From Theropithecus gelada (taxonomy: Eukaryota > Chordata > Mammalia > Primates > Cercopithecidae), in NCBI RefSeq assembly GCF_003255815.1, contig NC_037673.1:89545459-89609458 (forward strand): 64,000 bases of DNA. Reading direction: 5' to 3'. The notes under the pieces were generated by a model, which saw only the letters and a list, made by a program, of their open reading frames with translations, was not told the DNA's origin and made no database searches. The position numbers were made by a program, and so were the translations under genes. Below are positions 20,396-30,105 of this stretch, piece by piece (position 1 is the first letter of the stretch; each line of letters opens with the position of its first letter).

Positions 20396-21289
20396 GTAGG
20401 TTCCTGTGGTACTAAGTGGCATGGAGAAAGAGGCCCACGTGAATTAAGTAGTCCTCTTACGCACAGGCGGACTCTGCTCGCCCTTCTTTATGAAGTCTGC
20501 CTGGGTAGCGGTAGAGGACGAGTCCACCTTAAAGCCTCATTCTCCCCGCGGAATTTTAACCATTCTGAGGATGTCCTAACAGCCAATTCCCCATTCCCCC
20601 ACTCACAGTGTGTCAGACTTTACCATGTCCATTCAATTCCAGAAAAACCGGGAGGTCTAGATTTGAAAGATTAAATTTACTTTTGAATTATAACATGTAA
20701 AATAGGAAGTTAATACTAGCATCCTAATGACAAAAGTTTTCTCATCATGCTTGACGCAGATGGGACTCTTACAGATATTAATATTTTTTCCAGAAACAGA
20801 TTTGAAAGGTATTTCAAGGATAAATCTGGGGAGAGGGATGGTAGCAACTGATTTTTAATTTTTAGATAGTACGCTCAGCGCATTTATTTAGTCCAAAACT
20901 GTTAATTTAATGAATTAGGCTAAACTAGACGCTGGGGAAACAAAGCTGAGTTAGACATTCTCTCCTCTGAGACAGCTAAAGAGAAGGAAAGTCTGGTGGC
21001 TGGCAAGTAAACCAACAGTTATGTTCTTCAAAGAGGAGATCCCAGACTCTCTAAAGTATACTTCACTCCCACACTGTTTGTACTTCTTAATCTCCACTCC
21101 TTTCTTGTTTCCTTCATAAAAGTAGAATGCTATTCATTTATTTATTTGCAAATGTACCCTGCCCCCCTAAAATGTAAAGTCATTGATGGTAGTGACCTTA
21201 CCTTGTCTTTTTAATGAATCTCGGGCATTGCAAGACTGTTAGGGCTTCATTTCGGGAAAGAACTCGAATGGTTTGTAGAGTGACACTTT

Positions 21290-21420
21290 ATACTAAGAGG
21301 AAGGCAACAGCCAGATTCTGAAAAGCTTTATATGGCATCCTGAGTAATTTGAATTTCTGCTGCAGACAATTGGAGAAACTGAAGGACTGTTGAACAGAGG
21401 AGGGAAACATTTTTATTTTG
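21290..21420 (-). mobile_element. L2 fragment, antisense
   Basis: AAAGCTTTATATGGCATCCT and the following GGACTGTTGAACAGAGGAGG follow the antisense L2 pattern. It is highly diverged. Confidence 0.5.
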
Positions 21421-21784
21421 GTAGACTTTTGCAACAGTGACAAATTATATTAAAAAGATAAGGCTGCCAAAAATGTATAATCCCAGTTTAACCATGAGAA
21501 AAACATCAGACAAAATACCTAACCAGTACTACTCCAAACAGTTAAAGTCATGAAAAACAAGGAAAGTCTGAGAAACTGTCTGAGCCAAGAGGAGCCTAAA
21601 GAGACCAACTTTAATGTGGGATCCTGAAACAGAAATAGAACATAAGTGGGAAAACTAATGAAAATTGAATAAAAAGAGAATATACCAATCTTTACATAAA
21701 ACATGGAGATTGGTCAAGAGATGAGTAACAGGACCTTTCAATGTTTCCAGGATAGAGGCCCACTCAAGGGTTAGGGGAAGGTAC

Positions 21785-21812
21785 TTTGTTCAATAGTAAA
21801 CTATTGAACAAA
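21785..21812. repeat. Perfect 12-bp inverted repeat
   Basis: Arms TTTGTTCAATAG (21785-21796) and CTATTGAACAAA (21801-21812) flank a TAAA loop. Confidence 0.97.
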
Positions 21813-22965
21813 TATAAGGGTGCTTCAGCCTACAATTCCAGCTGTACTTACATGGGAATGAATGAGCCTTCAGATTGTTCCTATCATAGAGTCTTTCAGC
21901 TGGGGGTCCCAAATTTCATAAAGCAAAGACAAACCATCCCCACTGTGCCCAGTTCTGAATTCCTGACCCACAGAAACAATTAGAGGGAACGAAAATGATT
22001 CTTGTTACTTTAAGCCAGTAAATTTTGGAGTGATTTTTCAGCAAAAGAAACTAATATGCTATATGACAACAGCCAATGAGTAAATATCCTTTCAAGTCCA
22101 ATCCTGCCTAAGATGTCAAAATCAAGAATGAGGAGGTTATGTGCTAAAACAGAGTGAGTCCTTTTCTCTCCTTACTCTACCCTAAGTGGTAAACTCCTGC
22201 CTCAGCTGACCACAAAAAATATCTTCTGCATATCTGTGAGGAGAAAGGAGGGAAAGCAACAAAAATTGTGTGTGGGCTTAGATGTTTTGTTAGAATTACA
22301 ACAGCCCATGTGTAGTGTAGCAGAAACCATTACAATGATGACTACACGGTATAAGTACAAAAATTTCCCCTCATTGTAACCATAGTCATCTAAACTGTAC
22401 AAGTTAGTTTATTTATAGTTTTAATTTATACATCTCTAGGGAAGCCAGAAACTTCAGTTTCTCTCCCCACCTCTCTTCTCTTGCACTTTAAAATGCTACT
22501 AAGACAAGGAAAAAGGAAAGGAAATTTGTTCCCTCCTGGCTAACAGCTGGTCCATCTTTGATCACTAGGATGATCAAAGAAATGTTCCTATACCATATTT
22601 GGCATATCCTCCTCCTATTCCAGACCACTTCCTTTGGAATCTATCTTTTTATCAATCTACTCCGACCCTTCACATCAAATGATTTCAGTGACATACAGCA
22701 GACGGACACCTCCAAAAATACTATGAAGACTACATGTTGTTCATTTAAGTTAAAAATAAAATGTAAACCTACTTATCATGACTAGGGCTCAGTGCCAACA
22801 TTTTGGCAGTTCAAGAATATCCATTAAGGAAAATATTCTTAATTAGATGCTAAGGGCAAAGCTGTGTCCAAATTAACCAACTCTATTAGAGCGAGGTCTG
22901 GATGCTGACTTAAATTTGGAGAATCAAGTAACATTCCTGCCCTTGCCCAAGCCCAAGCAGGTATG

Positions 22966-23374
22966 TGCTGTGGTTTGAATGTGTTCTCTAAAAATTCATG
23001 TGTTGGAAATGTAATTGCCATTGTAATAATATTAAGAGGTGAAGCCTTAAAGAGGTGATTTAGACCATAGGGGCTATGCCCTCATGAAGGGATGAATGCC
23101 GTTACTGTGGGAGTGGATTAGTTATCATGGGAGTAGGATCCTGATAAAAGGATAAATTTGGCCCCCATTTTCTCTCTGTCTTGTGCACTGTCACTACTTT
23201 GTCTCAGCCTCTCTCCTCATGTGATGCTTTCTGCCACAAAATGACCTTCACCAGATGCAGCCTCTGGATCTTGGACTTTCGCAGTCCCCAGAACTGTAAG
23301 TCAAATGAATTTCTTTTGTTTATAAATTACCCAGTCTGTGGTATTCTTACAGCAGCAGAAAATGGACTAAGACA
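22966..23374 (+). mobile_element. MaLR solo LTR (MST/MLT1-like), sense
   Basis: The LTR starts TGCTGTGGTTTGAATGTG and ends AATGGACTAAGACA, with the MaLR blocks GCCCTCATGAAGGGATGAAT and ATAAATTACCCAGTCTGTGG. Flanking 5-mers GTATG (22961-22965) and GTATA (23375-23379) match at 4 of 5 positions, consistent with a complete solo LTR. Confidence 0.88.
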
Positions 23375-23379
23375 GTATA

Positions 23380-23727
23380 TGTGAAGTGTGGCATAGTAAT
23401 TACAACAAGTTCTGCCTTCTAGATTCAGTTTATATTCAAAGCCCAAAAAGTAGAATCATATAACCAACTAATTTCTAATGACCCTTCCAATAAAATGATT
23501 ATTACTTGAAATCAACCCCCTATCACTTGTGTTTTCCATCTAGAAGCTAGGAAAAAAAAGCTGAGTTAGACTCAAGAACACACTTTTCATTATGCCTGGA
23601 ATTTTTTTTTTTAATGAGAAAAGATAACATATCAATGTTCAAAACATACTTTAAGAGAATTTCAAACAAAAAACATAAAGCAGCCTCTAATTTGTGATGG
23701 AGACAATTTGTAGGCTGATATATTTAC
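23380..23727. other. Unique DNA
   Basis: AT-rich sequence with a T run near 23591-23602. Nothing recognised. Confidence 0.45.
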
Positions 23728-24082
23728 CTAGAGTTAGACAACCTGTGAGGTTTGAGGGCACAGTCTCCAAGGCGTCCCTCATTTCTGACACCAACTGCAA
23801 GTTTGGAGGGTTCCCAGAAACACCCTCAAGTTTGAAATTTTGCTAGAAGGTCTCACAGAACTCACTGAAAGTTGTTATCTTTACAGTTACCATTTATCAC
23901 AAGGAAAGAATACAGACTGATATCAGCCAAGGGAAGAAGCACGTAAGGCTGTGTCCAGGAGGGTACCAAACACATCACTTTTGCTGTACTCTCCCATTAT
24001 TGCTGTACTCTCCCAGTGGAGTCAAGACATGTTACTCTCCCAAAATCCACGCTTGACAATATGCAATGTAGAATTCCAGTAA
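23728..24082 (-). mobile_element. ERVL-type LTR copy A, first part
   Basis: This is homologous to the LTR at 6290-6795: CAGAACTCACTGAAAGTTGT, TTATCACAAGGAAAGAATAC and a GGTACCAAACAC block are shared. It is interrupted at 24082 by the piggyBac-like element and resumes at 26722. A 19-bp tandem duplication (TTGCTGTACTCTCCCA at 23981-23996 and 24000-24015) lies inside. Orientation is inferred as minus from the related copy. Family name is uncertain. Confidence 0.65.
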
Positions 24083-24157
24083 CCCTTTTCCTGTTTGCCC
24101 CAAGAATATTTGCGAGTGGCACTTGCAGCTGCAGCATTTACCTTGAGATTGCTTTGC

Positions 24158-26289
24158 TGATATGCTTTGGTGTGTCCCCACCCAAATCTCATGTTGAATT
24201 CCCATGTGTTGTGGGAAGGACCCAGTGGGAGTTAATTGAATCATGGGGGCAGGTCTTTCCCTGCTGTTCTTGTAATAGTGAATACATCTCACGAGATCAG
24301 ATAGTTTTAAAAAGGGAAGTTTCCCTGCAGAAGTTCTCTCCTCTTGTCTGCTGCCATGTGAGATGTACCTTTCAACTTCCACCATGATTGTGAGGCCTCC
24401 CCAGCCATGTGGAACTGTAAGTCCATTAAACCTCTTTCTTTTGTAAATTGCCCAGTCTTGAGTATGTTGGATCTGTTTGGGTCTGAAGAAGACAGGAAAA
24501 TGTGGGAAACTTTGGAACTCCCTAGAGACTTATTGAATAGCTTTGACCAAAATACTGATAATGATATAAACAATGAAATCCAGGCTGAGGTGGTCTCAGA
24601 TGGAGATGAGGAACTTGTTGGGAACTGGAGCAAAGGTGACTCTTGTTATGTTTTAGCAAAGAGAATGGTAGCATTTTGCCCCTGCCCTAGAGAATTGTGG
24701 AACTTTGAACTTGAGAGACATGATTTAGTATATCTGGCAGAAGAAATTTCTAAGCAGCAAAGCATTCAAGAGGTGACTTGGATGCTGTTAAAAGCATTCA
24801 GTTTAAAAGGGAAACAGAGTATAAAAGTTTGGAAAACTGCAGCCTGACAATGTAGAAAAGAAAATCCCATTTTTTGAGGAGAAATTCAAACTGGCTGCAG
24901 AAATTTGCATAAGTAATGAGAAGCCGAATGTTAATCACCAAGACAGTGGGGAAAATGTCTCCAGGCAATGTCACAGACCTCTGTGGCAGCCTCTCCCACT
25001 ACAGACCCAGAGGTTTAGGAGGAAAAAATGATTTCATGGGTGGGGCCCAGGGTCCCTCTGCTGTGTGAAGTCTAGGGACTTGGTGCCCTGCATCCCAGCC
25101 ACTCCAGCCATAGCTAAAAAGGGTCAAGGTACAGCATGGGCTTTTGCTTCAGAGGGTAGAAGCCCCAAGCCTTGGAAGCTTCCACATGATTTTGAGCCTA
25201 TGGGTGCACAGATATCAAGAATTGAGGTTTGGGAACCTCCACCTAGATTTCAGAGGATGTATGGAAACACCTGGATGCCCAGGCAAAAGTTTGCTACAGG
25301 GGTGGGGCCCTCTGGGAGAACCTCTGCTAGGGCAGTGTCAAAGGGAAGTGTGGGGTCAGAGCCCCCACACAGAGTCCCTACTGGGGCACTGTCAAGTGGA
25401 GCTTTGAGAAGAGGGCCACTGTCTTCCAGACTCCAGAATGGTAGATCCACCAACAGCTTGTACCATGTGCCTGGAAAAACCACAAACACTCAATGCCAGT
25501 ACATGAAAGCAGCCAGGAGGGAGACTGTACCCTCCAGAGCCACAGGGACAGAACTGCCCAAGACCATGGGAACCCACCTCTTGCATCATTGTAATCTGAA
25601 TGTGAGATATGGAGTCAAAGGAGATAATTTTGGAGCTTTTAAGGTTTGACTAACTGCTGGATTTTGGACTTGCATGGGCCTTGTAACCCCTTGGTTTTGG
25701 CCAATTTCTCCCATTTGGAATGGCTGTATTTACGCAATGGCTGTACCCCAGTTGTATGTAGGAAAAACTAACTTGCTTTTAAGTTTACAGGCTCATAAAC
25801 TGAAGGCACTTGCCTTGTCTTGGATGAGACTTTGGACTGTGGACTTTTGAGTTAATGCTAAACTTAGTTAAGACTTTGGGGGACTGTTGGCTTGGTTTTG
25901 AAATAGGAGGACATGAGATTTGGGAGGGGGCCGGGGGCAGAATGATATGGTTTGGCTGTGCCCACACCCACATCTCATCTTGAATTCCCATATGTTATGG
26001 GAGGGACCCAGTGGGAGGTAACAGAATCATGAGGGCAGGTCTTTCCCTGCTGTTAGTTACTGCAATAGTGAATAAGTCTCATGAGATCTGATGGTTTTAA
26101 AAAGAAGAGTTTCCCTGCACAAGTTCTCTTCTTTTGTCTGCTGCCATGTGAGATGTGCCTTTCACCTTCCACTATGATTGTGAGGCCTCCCCAACCATGT
26201 GGAACTGTAAGTCCATTAAACCTCTTTCTTTTGTAAATCGCCCAGTCTTTGGTATGTCTTTATCAGCAGCATGAAAATGGACTAATGCA
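24158..26289 (+). mobile_element. THE1-type MaLR provirus, two LTRs, sense
   Basis: The 5' LTR (24158 to about 24466) and 3' LTR (25943-26289) flank about 1.5 kb of THE1-like internal sequence. The unit is bounded by the identical 5-mer TTTGC at 24153-24157 and 26290-26294, a perfect target duplication. The 3' LTR is complete (TGATATGGTTTGGCTGTG ... GGACTAATGCA). The 5' LTR has lost its last ~40 bp and the adjoining leader through a small deletion, ending near AGTCTTGAGTATGTTGGATC. The internal region has a long frame (25065-25649) but no recognisable gag, pol or env gene. It is a non-autonomous endogenous retrovirus-like element. Confidence 0.95.
25065..25649 (+). other. 194-codon open frame in THE1 internal region
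   Basis: An uninterrupted frame of 194 codons lies in the THE1 internal sequence. The predicted product is Arg/Pro/Ser-rich and basic, with no domain I recognise. MaLR internal regions are not known to encode a functional retroviral protein, so this is probably a chance survival in GC-richer sequence. It is still the longest intact frame in the unit between 19 and 27 kb. A related but broken sequence is present in the MST internal region (31.1-31.5 kb, opposite strand). Confidence 0.35.
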
Positions 26290-26435
26290 TTTGCCATGAA
26301 ATATCTTGCTTTTATTATTATTTTCATGTCACTCTAGTATATCAACTTTTGAAACAAAAGATATTCTATTTATAGTATTCGGATTTTAGTAGTGGCATTT
26401 CCATTTGCAAATATAGTAATTCTCTGTTGCTGAAA

Positions 26436-26585
26436 ATGTCAAATCCTAGAAAACGTAGCATTTCTACACATGATGTTAACATCATTCTCAAACAGTTGTT
26501 GGCTGAAGATTCAATTGATGAATCCGATTTTTCTGAAAGAGACGATTCTGATGATTCAGACTATTCTGATGTTAGTTCCATTTAG
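26436..26585 (+). pseudogene. PGBD4-like piggyBac transposase N-terminus
   Basis: ATG at 26436 opens a 49-codon frame ending in TAG at 26583-26585. It starts MSNPRKRSI, followed by an LLAEDS-DESDFSE-DDSD acidic stretch, which matches the N-terminus of the domesticated piggyBac transposase PGBD4 as I remember it. It is too short to contain the catalytic DDD domain, which is missing, so this is only the disordered acidic N-terminal tail. It lies about 0.15 kb downstream of the THE1 insertion within the piggyBac-like element. The downstream part does not continue the transposase, implying an internal deletion. Confidence 0.75.
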
Positions 26586-26721
26586 AAATAACTCCAAGAA
26601 CAGTTTTCATATTTAATTTTTCACATAGAAAATCAGTCAGATTTGCTTCAGCCTCAAAGAGCATGTTTATGTAAAATTAAATGAGCACTGGCAGTGAGCT
26701 GCACTTATTTTTCTAAATGGG

Positions 26722-27010
26722 AATAGTCAGGGAAGCTCACCAGAGCTTCAACATTCAGAATTTTTGAGGGGCTCCATTATGGAGGCATCACTGATCCATT
26801 GCCCATATGGAACCCAGTCTCCAGGTCAGATGATACACGACCCAAAGCCTGTAAGTCATGTGGTTGGTCTTTCTAGCATGGGTAGCCTCTACAGTAAAAC
26901 TGTTGGACATACGCAGTTTTCCTAAACAAAGACACTTTTATCAGATGTGATAGGTTATTTCCCAGAATCTGAGGCCACAGGCCAGAACTCTCTTTAGGAA
27001 AGGCCAAATT
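26722..27010 (-). mobile_element. ERVL-type LTR copy A, second part
   Basis: The interrupted LTR resumes with GGGAAGCTCACC and GGGGCTCCATTATGG, then AGTCATGTGGTTGGTCTTTC and AGCATGGGTAGCC. These correspond in order to GGAAGGCTCACAG, GGGGCTCTGTTAC and GGCATGGGCAGCC in the copy at 6290-6795. The far end is diffuse. Confidence 0.6.
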
Positions 27011-27684
27011 CTTTACTATACAATATTTCACATTTCACATTATATTTTCTATATAAGTTTTATTTGGATGAGAGGTGGTAGGCAAAGGAAAAGACAAATG
27101 ATAATTAAGTCTCTGTCATACTACTCAAATCATCAGGAATAGGTGATGAGTTTTAAGTAGTACAGATACCAGTTTTCTTCAGTTTAGCCCTATAGAACCT
27201 TTCCATTTTCTACTTAGTGTCTTTCCTTTAAATTTCTTCTCACCATTCCTTTATGGAAAGAGAGAATAAAAATAGTGTGAGCTTTCTTGTGAGCTCTGTA
27301 AAGATAAAACAACAAAGAGGAAATATGTAAAGGATAGGCTCTGTGACCGTGATCTTTTTCTAATCTCTTGAATAGTAATTGGATAGGCTGGAAACAGCTG
27401 TAGAAAGCTGTAGCTGCATCCCTAACAGAGATTTGTTTCTAAACTGAGCCTTTATGATAAAAATCCCTAATGATAAAAAATAACTATGAAAATCCCCTAA
27501 ATGGCTCACAAAGTCAGAATACATAAAGTTATGCTTATACTCTAGATCTTTAGTTCTTATGCACACTTGAATGTGAGACTTCTGAACTAATTTAAATGTT
27601 AGAGCTAAAGAAGAGTTTGTGTGCAGATATCTGAGACTTTAAACAATTCTGATAAATCCAGTGGGCAACTCAGTCTTTATTGTA
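27011..27684. other. Unique DNA
   Basis: No repeat or exon recognised. Confidence 0.4.
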
Positions 27685-28462
27685 ACCATTCAGCAGCATT
27701 TAACACAATTTAACATCCTCCTTCTTAAAACTTGAAACACTTTCTTCATTTGATATTTGTGAAATTACAGAGCTCTTTGATTTTCCTTGGCTGGATTCTT
27801 CCTGACCTCTAGATGTTAATGTGCCTGAGATGTGTTCCCTTCTTTATCTGCCTTTATTCCTGAGGTTATCCAATCCACTCCCTTCACTGTTATATGGCAT
27901 CACAACGCTGATGGCTTCCAAATATCCATATCCAGCCCTGATTTCTTTGATTTTCATATTCATATATCTGACTTCTTATTCAACATATCTATTAAAATAT
28001 TCAACATGCATTTCAGACTTATGTTCTACCTCCAAAAGCTACTCCTATTGCATACCTCTTCATCTCACTAAATGGCACATGGATTCTTACAGTTGTTCAG
28101 GTTGTCCTTTGATTCTTTATCTCTCACATTTTACACACAATTCCTCAGGAAACTCTGTTGCCTCTTCTTCAAAAGGTAACCTAAATCTATCCAATTCTCA
28201 GCATCTCTACTACAACCATTCTAGTCCACAATAGATGCTGTAATTGGTTGTTCTACATGCTTCTGTTTTTGCCTTCCTACAATCTAGTCTCCAGTTGGCA
28301 GCTGTAGAAATCTTCTAAAAATTTGTGCCAGAACTTGTTGCTTCCCTGAACAAAATCTTTAATAAGTTTCCTTACTCAAATAGAATAAAATCCAAAACCA
28401 TTTCTATAAGCCTATAAAGTCCTGCATGATCTGGCCCTTTGCTACCTCATGCCTCCACTGAG
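27685..28462 (+). mobile_element. LINE-2 ORF2 remnant
   Basis: Diverged L2 in sense orientation. CAGCAGCATTTAACACAATT, ATGGCATCACAACGCTGATG, CTCACTAAATGGCACATGG and CCTGCATGATCTGGCCCTTT fall in the order expected for the L2 reverse-transcriptase C-terminal region. A 137-codon open frame at 27821-28234 is a by-product; its sequence is not an intact L2 protein. Confidence 0.85.
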
Positions 28463-28681
28463 TCAGCAGATGGTAAAAGACTGTTTTGAAAGAATGGAGA
28501 AAGCAGTTGGCCAATAACCTTGGAGTTTGGTAAATGGCAGTCTCAAAGTCAAGTACCTGGCTCTTTCCTAAAAGTATTTAAAGACAAGAGACTGACTGAG
28601 GATACCTTTGATGACTGAGTAAGGAGATAAGAACTGTCATGTTTTCCCAACAGCTAGTGGACATGATCATACATGGATGGG
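28463..28681. other. Unique DNA
   Basis: Short unique spacer between L2 and an MLT1 LTR. Confidence 0.4.
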
Positions 28682-29146
28682 TATATTCATTTTCTAGGCC
28701 TGCCATAACAAAGTATTAAAAACTGAGTGACTTACACAACAGAAATTCATTTTTTCATAGTTCTGAAGACCAGAAATCCAAGATCAAGGTCATGGCAGGG
28801 CTGGTTCCTTCTGAGGACTGTGAGAGAGAATCTGTTCTGTGCCTTTCTCCTACCGTCTGGTAGTTTGCTGGCCATCTTTGCTGTTCTTTGGATTGTAGAT
28901 TCATCACCCAGATTTTTGCCTTTATCTTCACTTGGCACTTTCCCTGTGTGCTTGTCTCTGCATCAAAAGTTTTCCCTTTTATAGGAACACAAGTCATATT
29001 GGATTCAGTCTCACCTTAATGACGTTATTTTAACTTGATTACCTCTGTAATGACATTAGTTCCAAATAAGGTCACATTCGGAGGTAGTGGGGGTTAGGAA
29101 AGACTTCACTGTATCTTTTGTGGAAGATAAAATTAAACCCACAACA
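28682..29146 (-). mobile_element. MLT1-type MaLR LTR, antisense
   Basis: GCCTGCCATAACAAAGTATT, GAAATCCAAGATCAAGGTCA, ACACAAGTCATATTGGATTC and TGGAAGATAAAATTAAACCC match an antisense MLT1 LTR. It is a single LTR without a clear target duplication. Confidence 0.85.
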
Positions 29147-29538
29147 CTGAAGTACAATTATTTTTGAAAAAGAAGAGAATCAAATCTAATAGAAAGAAAG
29201 GAGAAGCAAACCAGCCAGCAGAATGAGGTTGTGTGAAGTACGCCACCAGAAGAGGAGATCCATGGGAATTGTGAGATGCTGACTGGGACATTCATCCCAT
29301 GTACCAGGGAATGTCAGTGTTTGAGTTCCTGCATTTTGGACGAATCTCCAAAATTATACTAAAGTGCCTAATGGCAGCACCAGTATTTGGGCATTTGCTA
29401 CAGAGAGGACAACAATTCCAATTTATAATAGCCTTTTTCTCCCATCTCTGAGCCGACCCCGAAGGACCACACAGTAATAGGATGAGTGTAGGACCAGGGG
29501 AAGTAAAAGGTAGAGGAACTGAGACAAAACAGATCATG
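29147..29538. other. Unique DNA
   Basis: No feature recognised. Confidence 0.4.
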
Positions 29539-29860
29539 GGCCAGGCCCAGTGGCTTACACTTGTTATCCCAGCACTTTGGGAGGCCAAGGTAGAAGCATC
29601 ACTTGAGCCCAGGAGTTCAAGATCAGCCTGGACAACATAGGGAGATACAGTCTCCACAAAAATAAAAAGAATAATTAGCTGGATATGGTGGCACATGCCT
29701 GTATATGGTGGCACAGGCCTGTGGTCCCAGCTACTTCAGAGGCTGAGGTGGGAGGATCGTTTGGGCCCTGGAAGACAAGGCTGCAGTGAGCCCTGATTGT
29801 GCCACTGCACCCCAGCCTGGGCAACAGAGGGAAACCCTATCTCAATAAAAGAAAAGACAA
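29539..29860 (+). mobile_element. Alu (J-like) with 20-bp internal duplication
   Basis: Full-length sense Alu with an interrupted A-tail (AATAAAAGAAAAG). A 20-bp unit ATATGGTGGCACATGCCTGT occurs at 29683-29702 and again, with one change, at 29703-29722. The flanks GACAAAACAGATCATG (before) and GACAAGAGAGATGATG (after) are a plausible decayed target duplication. Confidence 0.93.
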
Positions 29861-30105
29861 GAGAGATGATGTCCCCTTCTTTCCAGCATACTTGTGGGTC
29901 AGACCTATGCTGGAAAAGGAACACTTCAAAGTAATGGAAAGTTTCCAATCCAGCTCATGTAAAGAGCCTGGAGCTTGGATGTTTGTCATGCTCATCTTCA
30001 CAAGAAAAAGCTGAGCAAACTGAAAATCAACAAGTATTCTTAGATCTGTAAGAGAATTAATGTCACAAGGCAAACTACTGCCCTCTAAACTAGACAGACC
30101 AGTAG

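Larger units (their letters stand above)
19840..20400. promoter_or_regulatory. CpG island, probable bidirectional promoter
   Basis: This is the only GC-rich, CpG-dense stretch in the window and has the character of a TATA-less housekeeping promoter. Visible motifs are an ETS site CACTTCCGGG (20304-20313), an oppositely oriented ETS site CCGGAAAT (20368-20375), a CRE-like half site ACGTCA (20331-20336), a GC box GGCGGGGC (20377-20384), a KLF/Sp-type GGCGTGGC (20213-20220), and an E-box CACGTG just outside (20436-20441). Consensus-like splice donors face outwards on both strands: CAG|GTAGGT at 20393-20398 on plus and CAG|GTAGGA at 20169-20161 on minus. Paired opposing ETS sites and outward donors fit a bidirectional promoter, but which direction is used is inference. 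Genes are not identified. Confidence 0.8.
20401..22965. other. Mostly unique DNA downstream of CpG island
   Basis: Includes an L2-like antisense piece (21290-21420), a possible MIR/L2 scrap near 20920-21020, and a perfect 12-bp-arm palindrome (21785-21812). No coding exon is recognised. Confidence 0.45.
24083..26721 (+). mobile_element. piggyBac (PGBD4/MER85-like) transposon remnant, split by THE1
   Basis: The element consists of 24083-24157 and 26290-26721, split by a THE1 provirus. It contains the start of a transposase frame (26436-26585) closely resembling PGBD4. The ends begin CCCTTTTCC on the left and, read inward on the minus strand, CCCATTTAG on the right, as expected for piggyBac termini starting CCC. 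The expected TTAA duplication has decayed (GTAA left, AATA right). Internal length without THE1 is about 0.5 kb, far shorter than an autonomous element, so it is an internally deleted or MITE-like derivative. Limits are approximate; the PGBD4-like peptide is the strongest evidence. Confidence 0.6.

Noticed and set aside
19712..20422. Long overlapping frames on both strands (152 and 136 codons)
   Set aside because: They arise from GC-rich CpG-island sequence with few stop codons; no start context, domain or splice structure supports translation.
22202..22785. Possible exons at 22202-22402 and 22558-22785
   Set aside because: Short frames with no splice-site pairing or recognisable domain.
27821..28234. 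137-codon frame
   Set aside because: Falls in an L2 remnant and is not the L2 protein frame in intact form.
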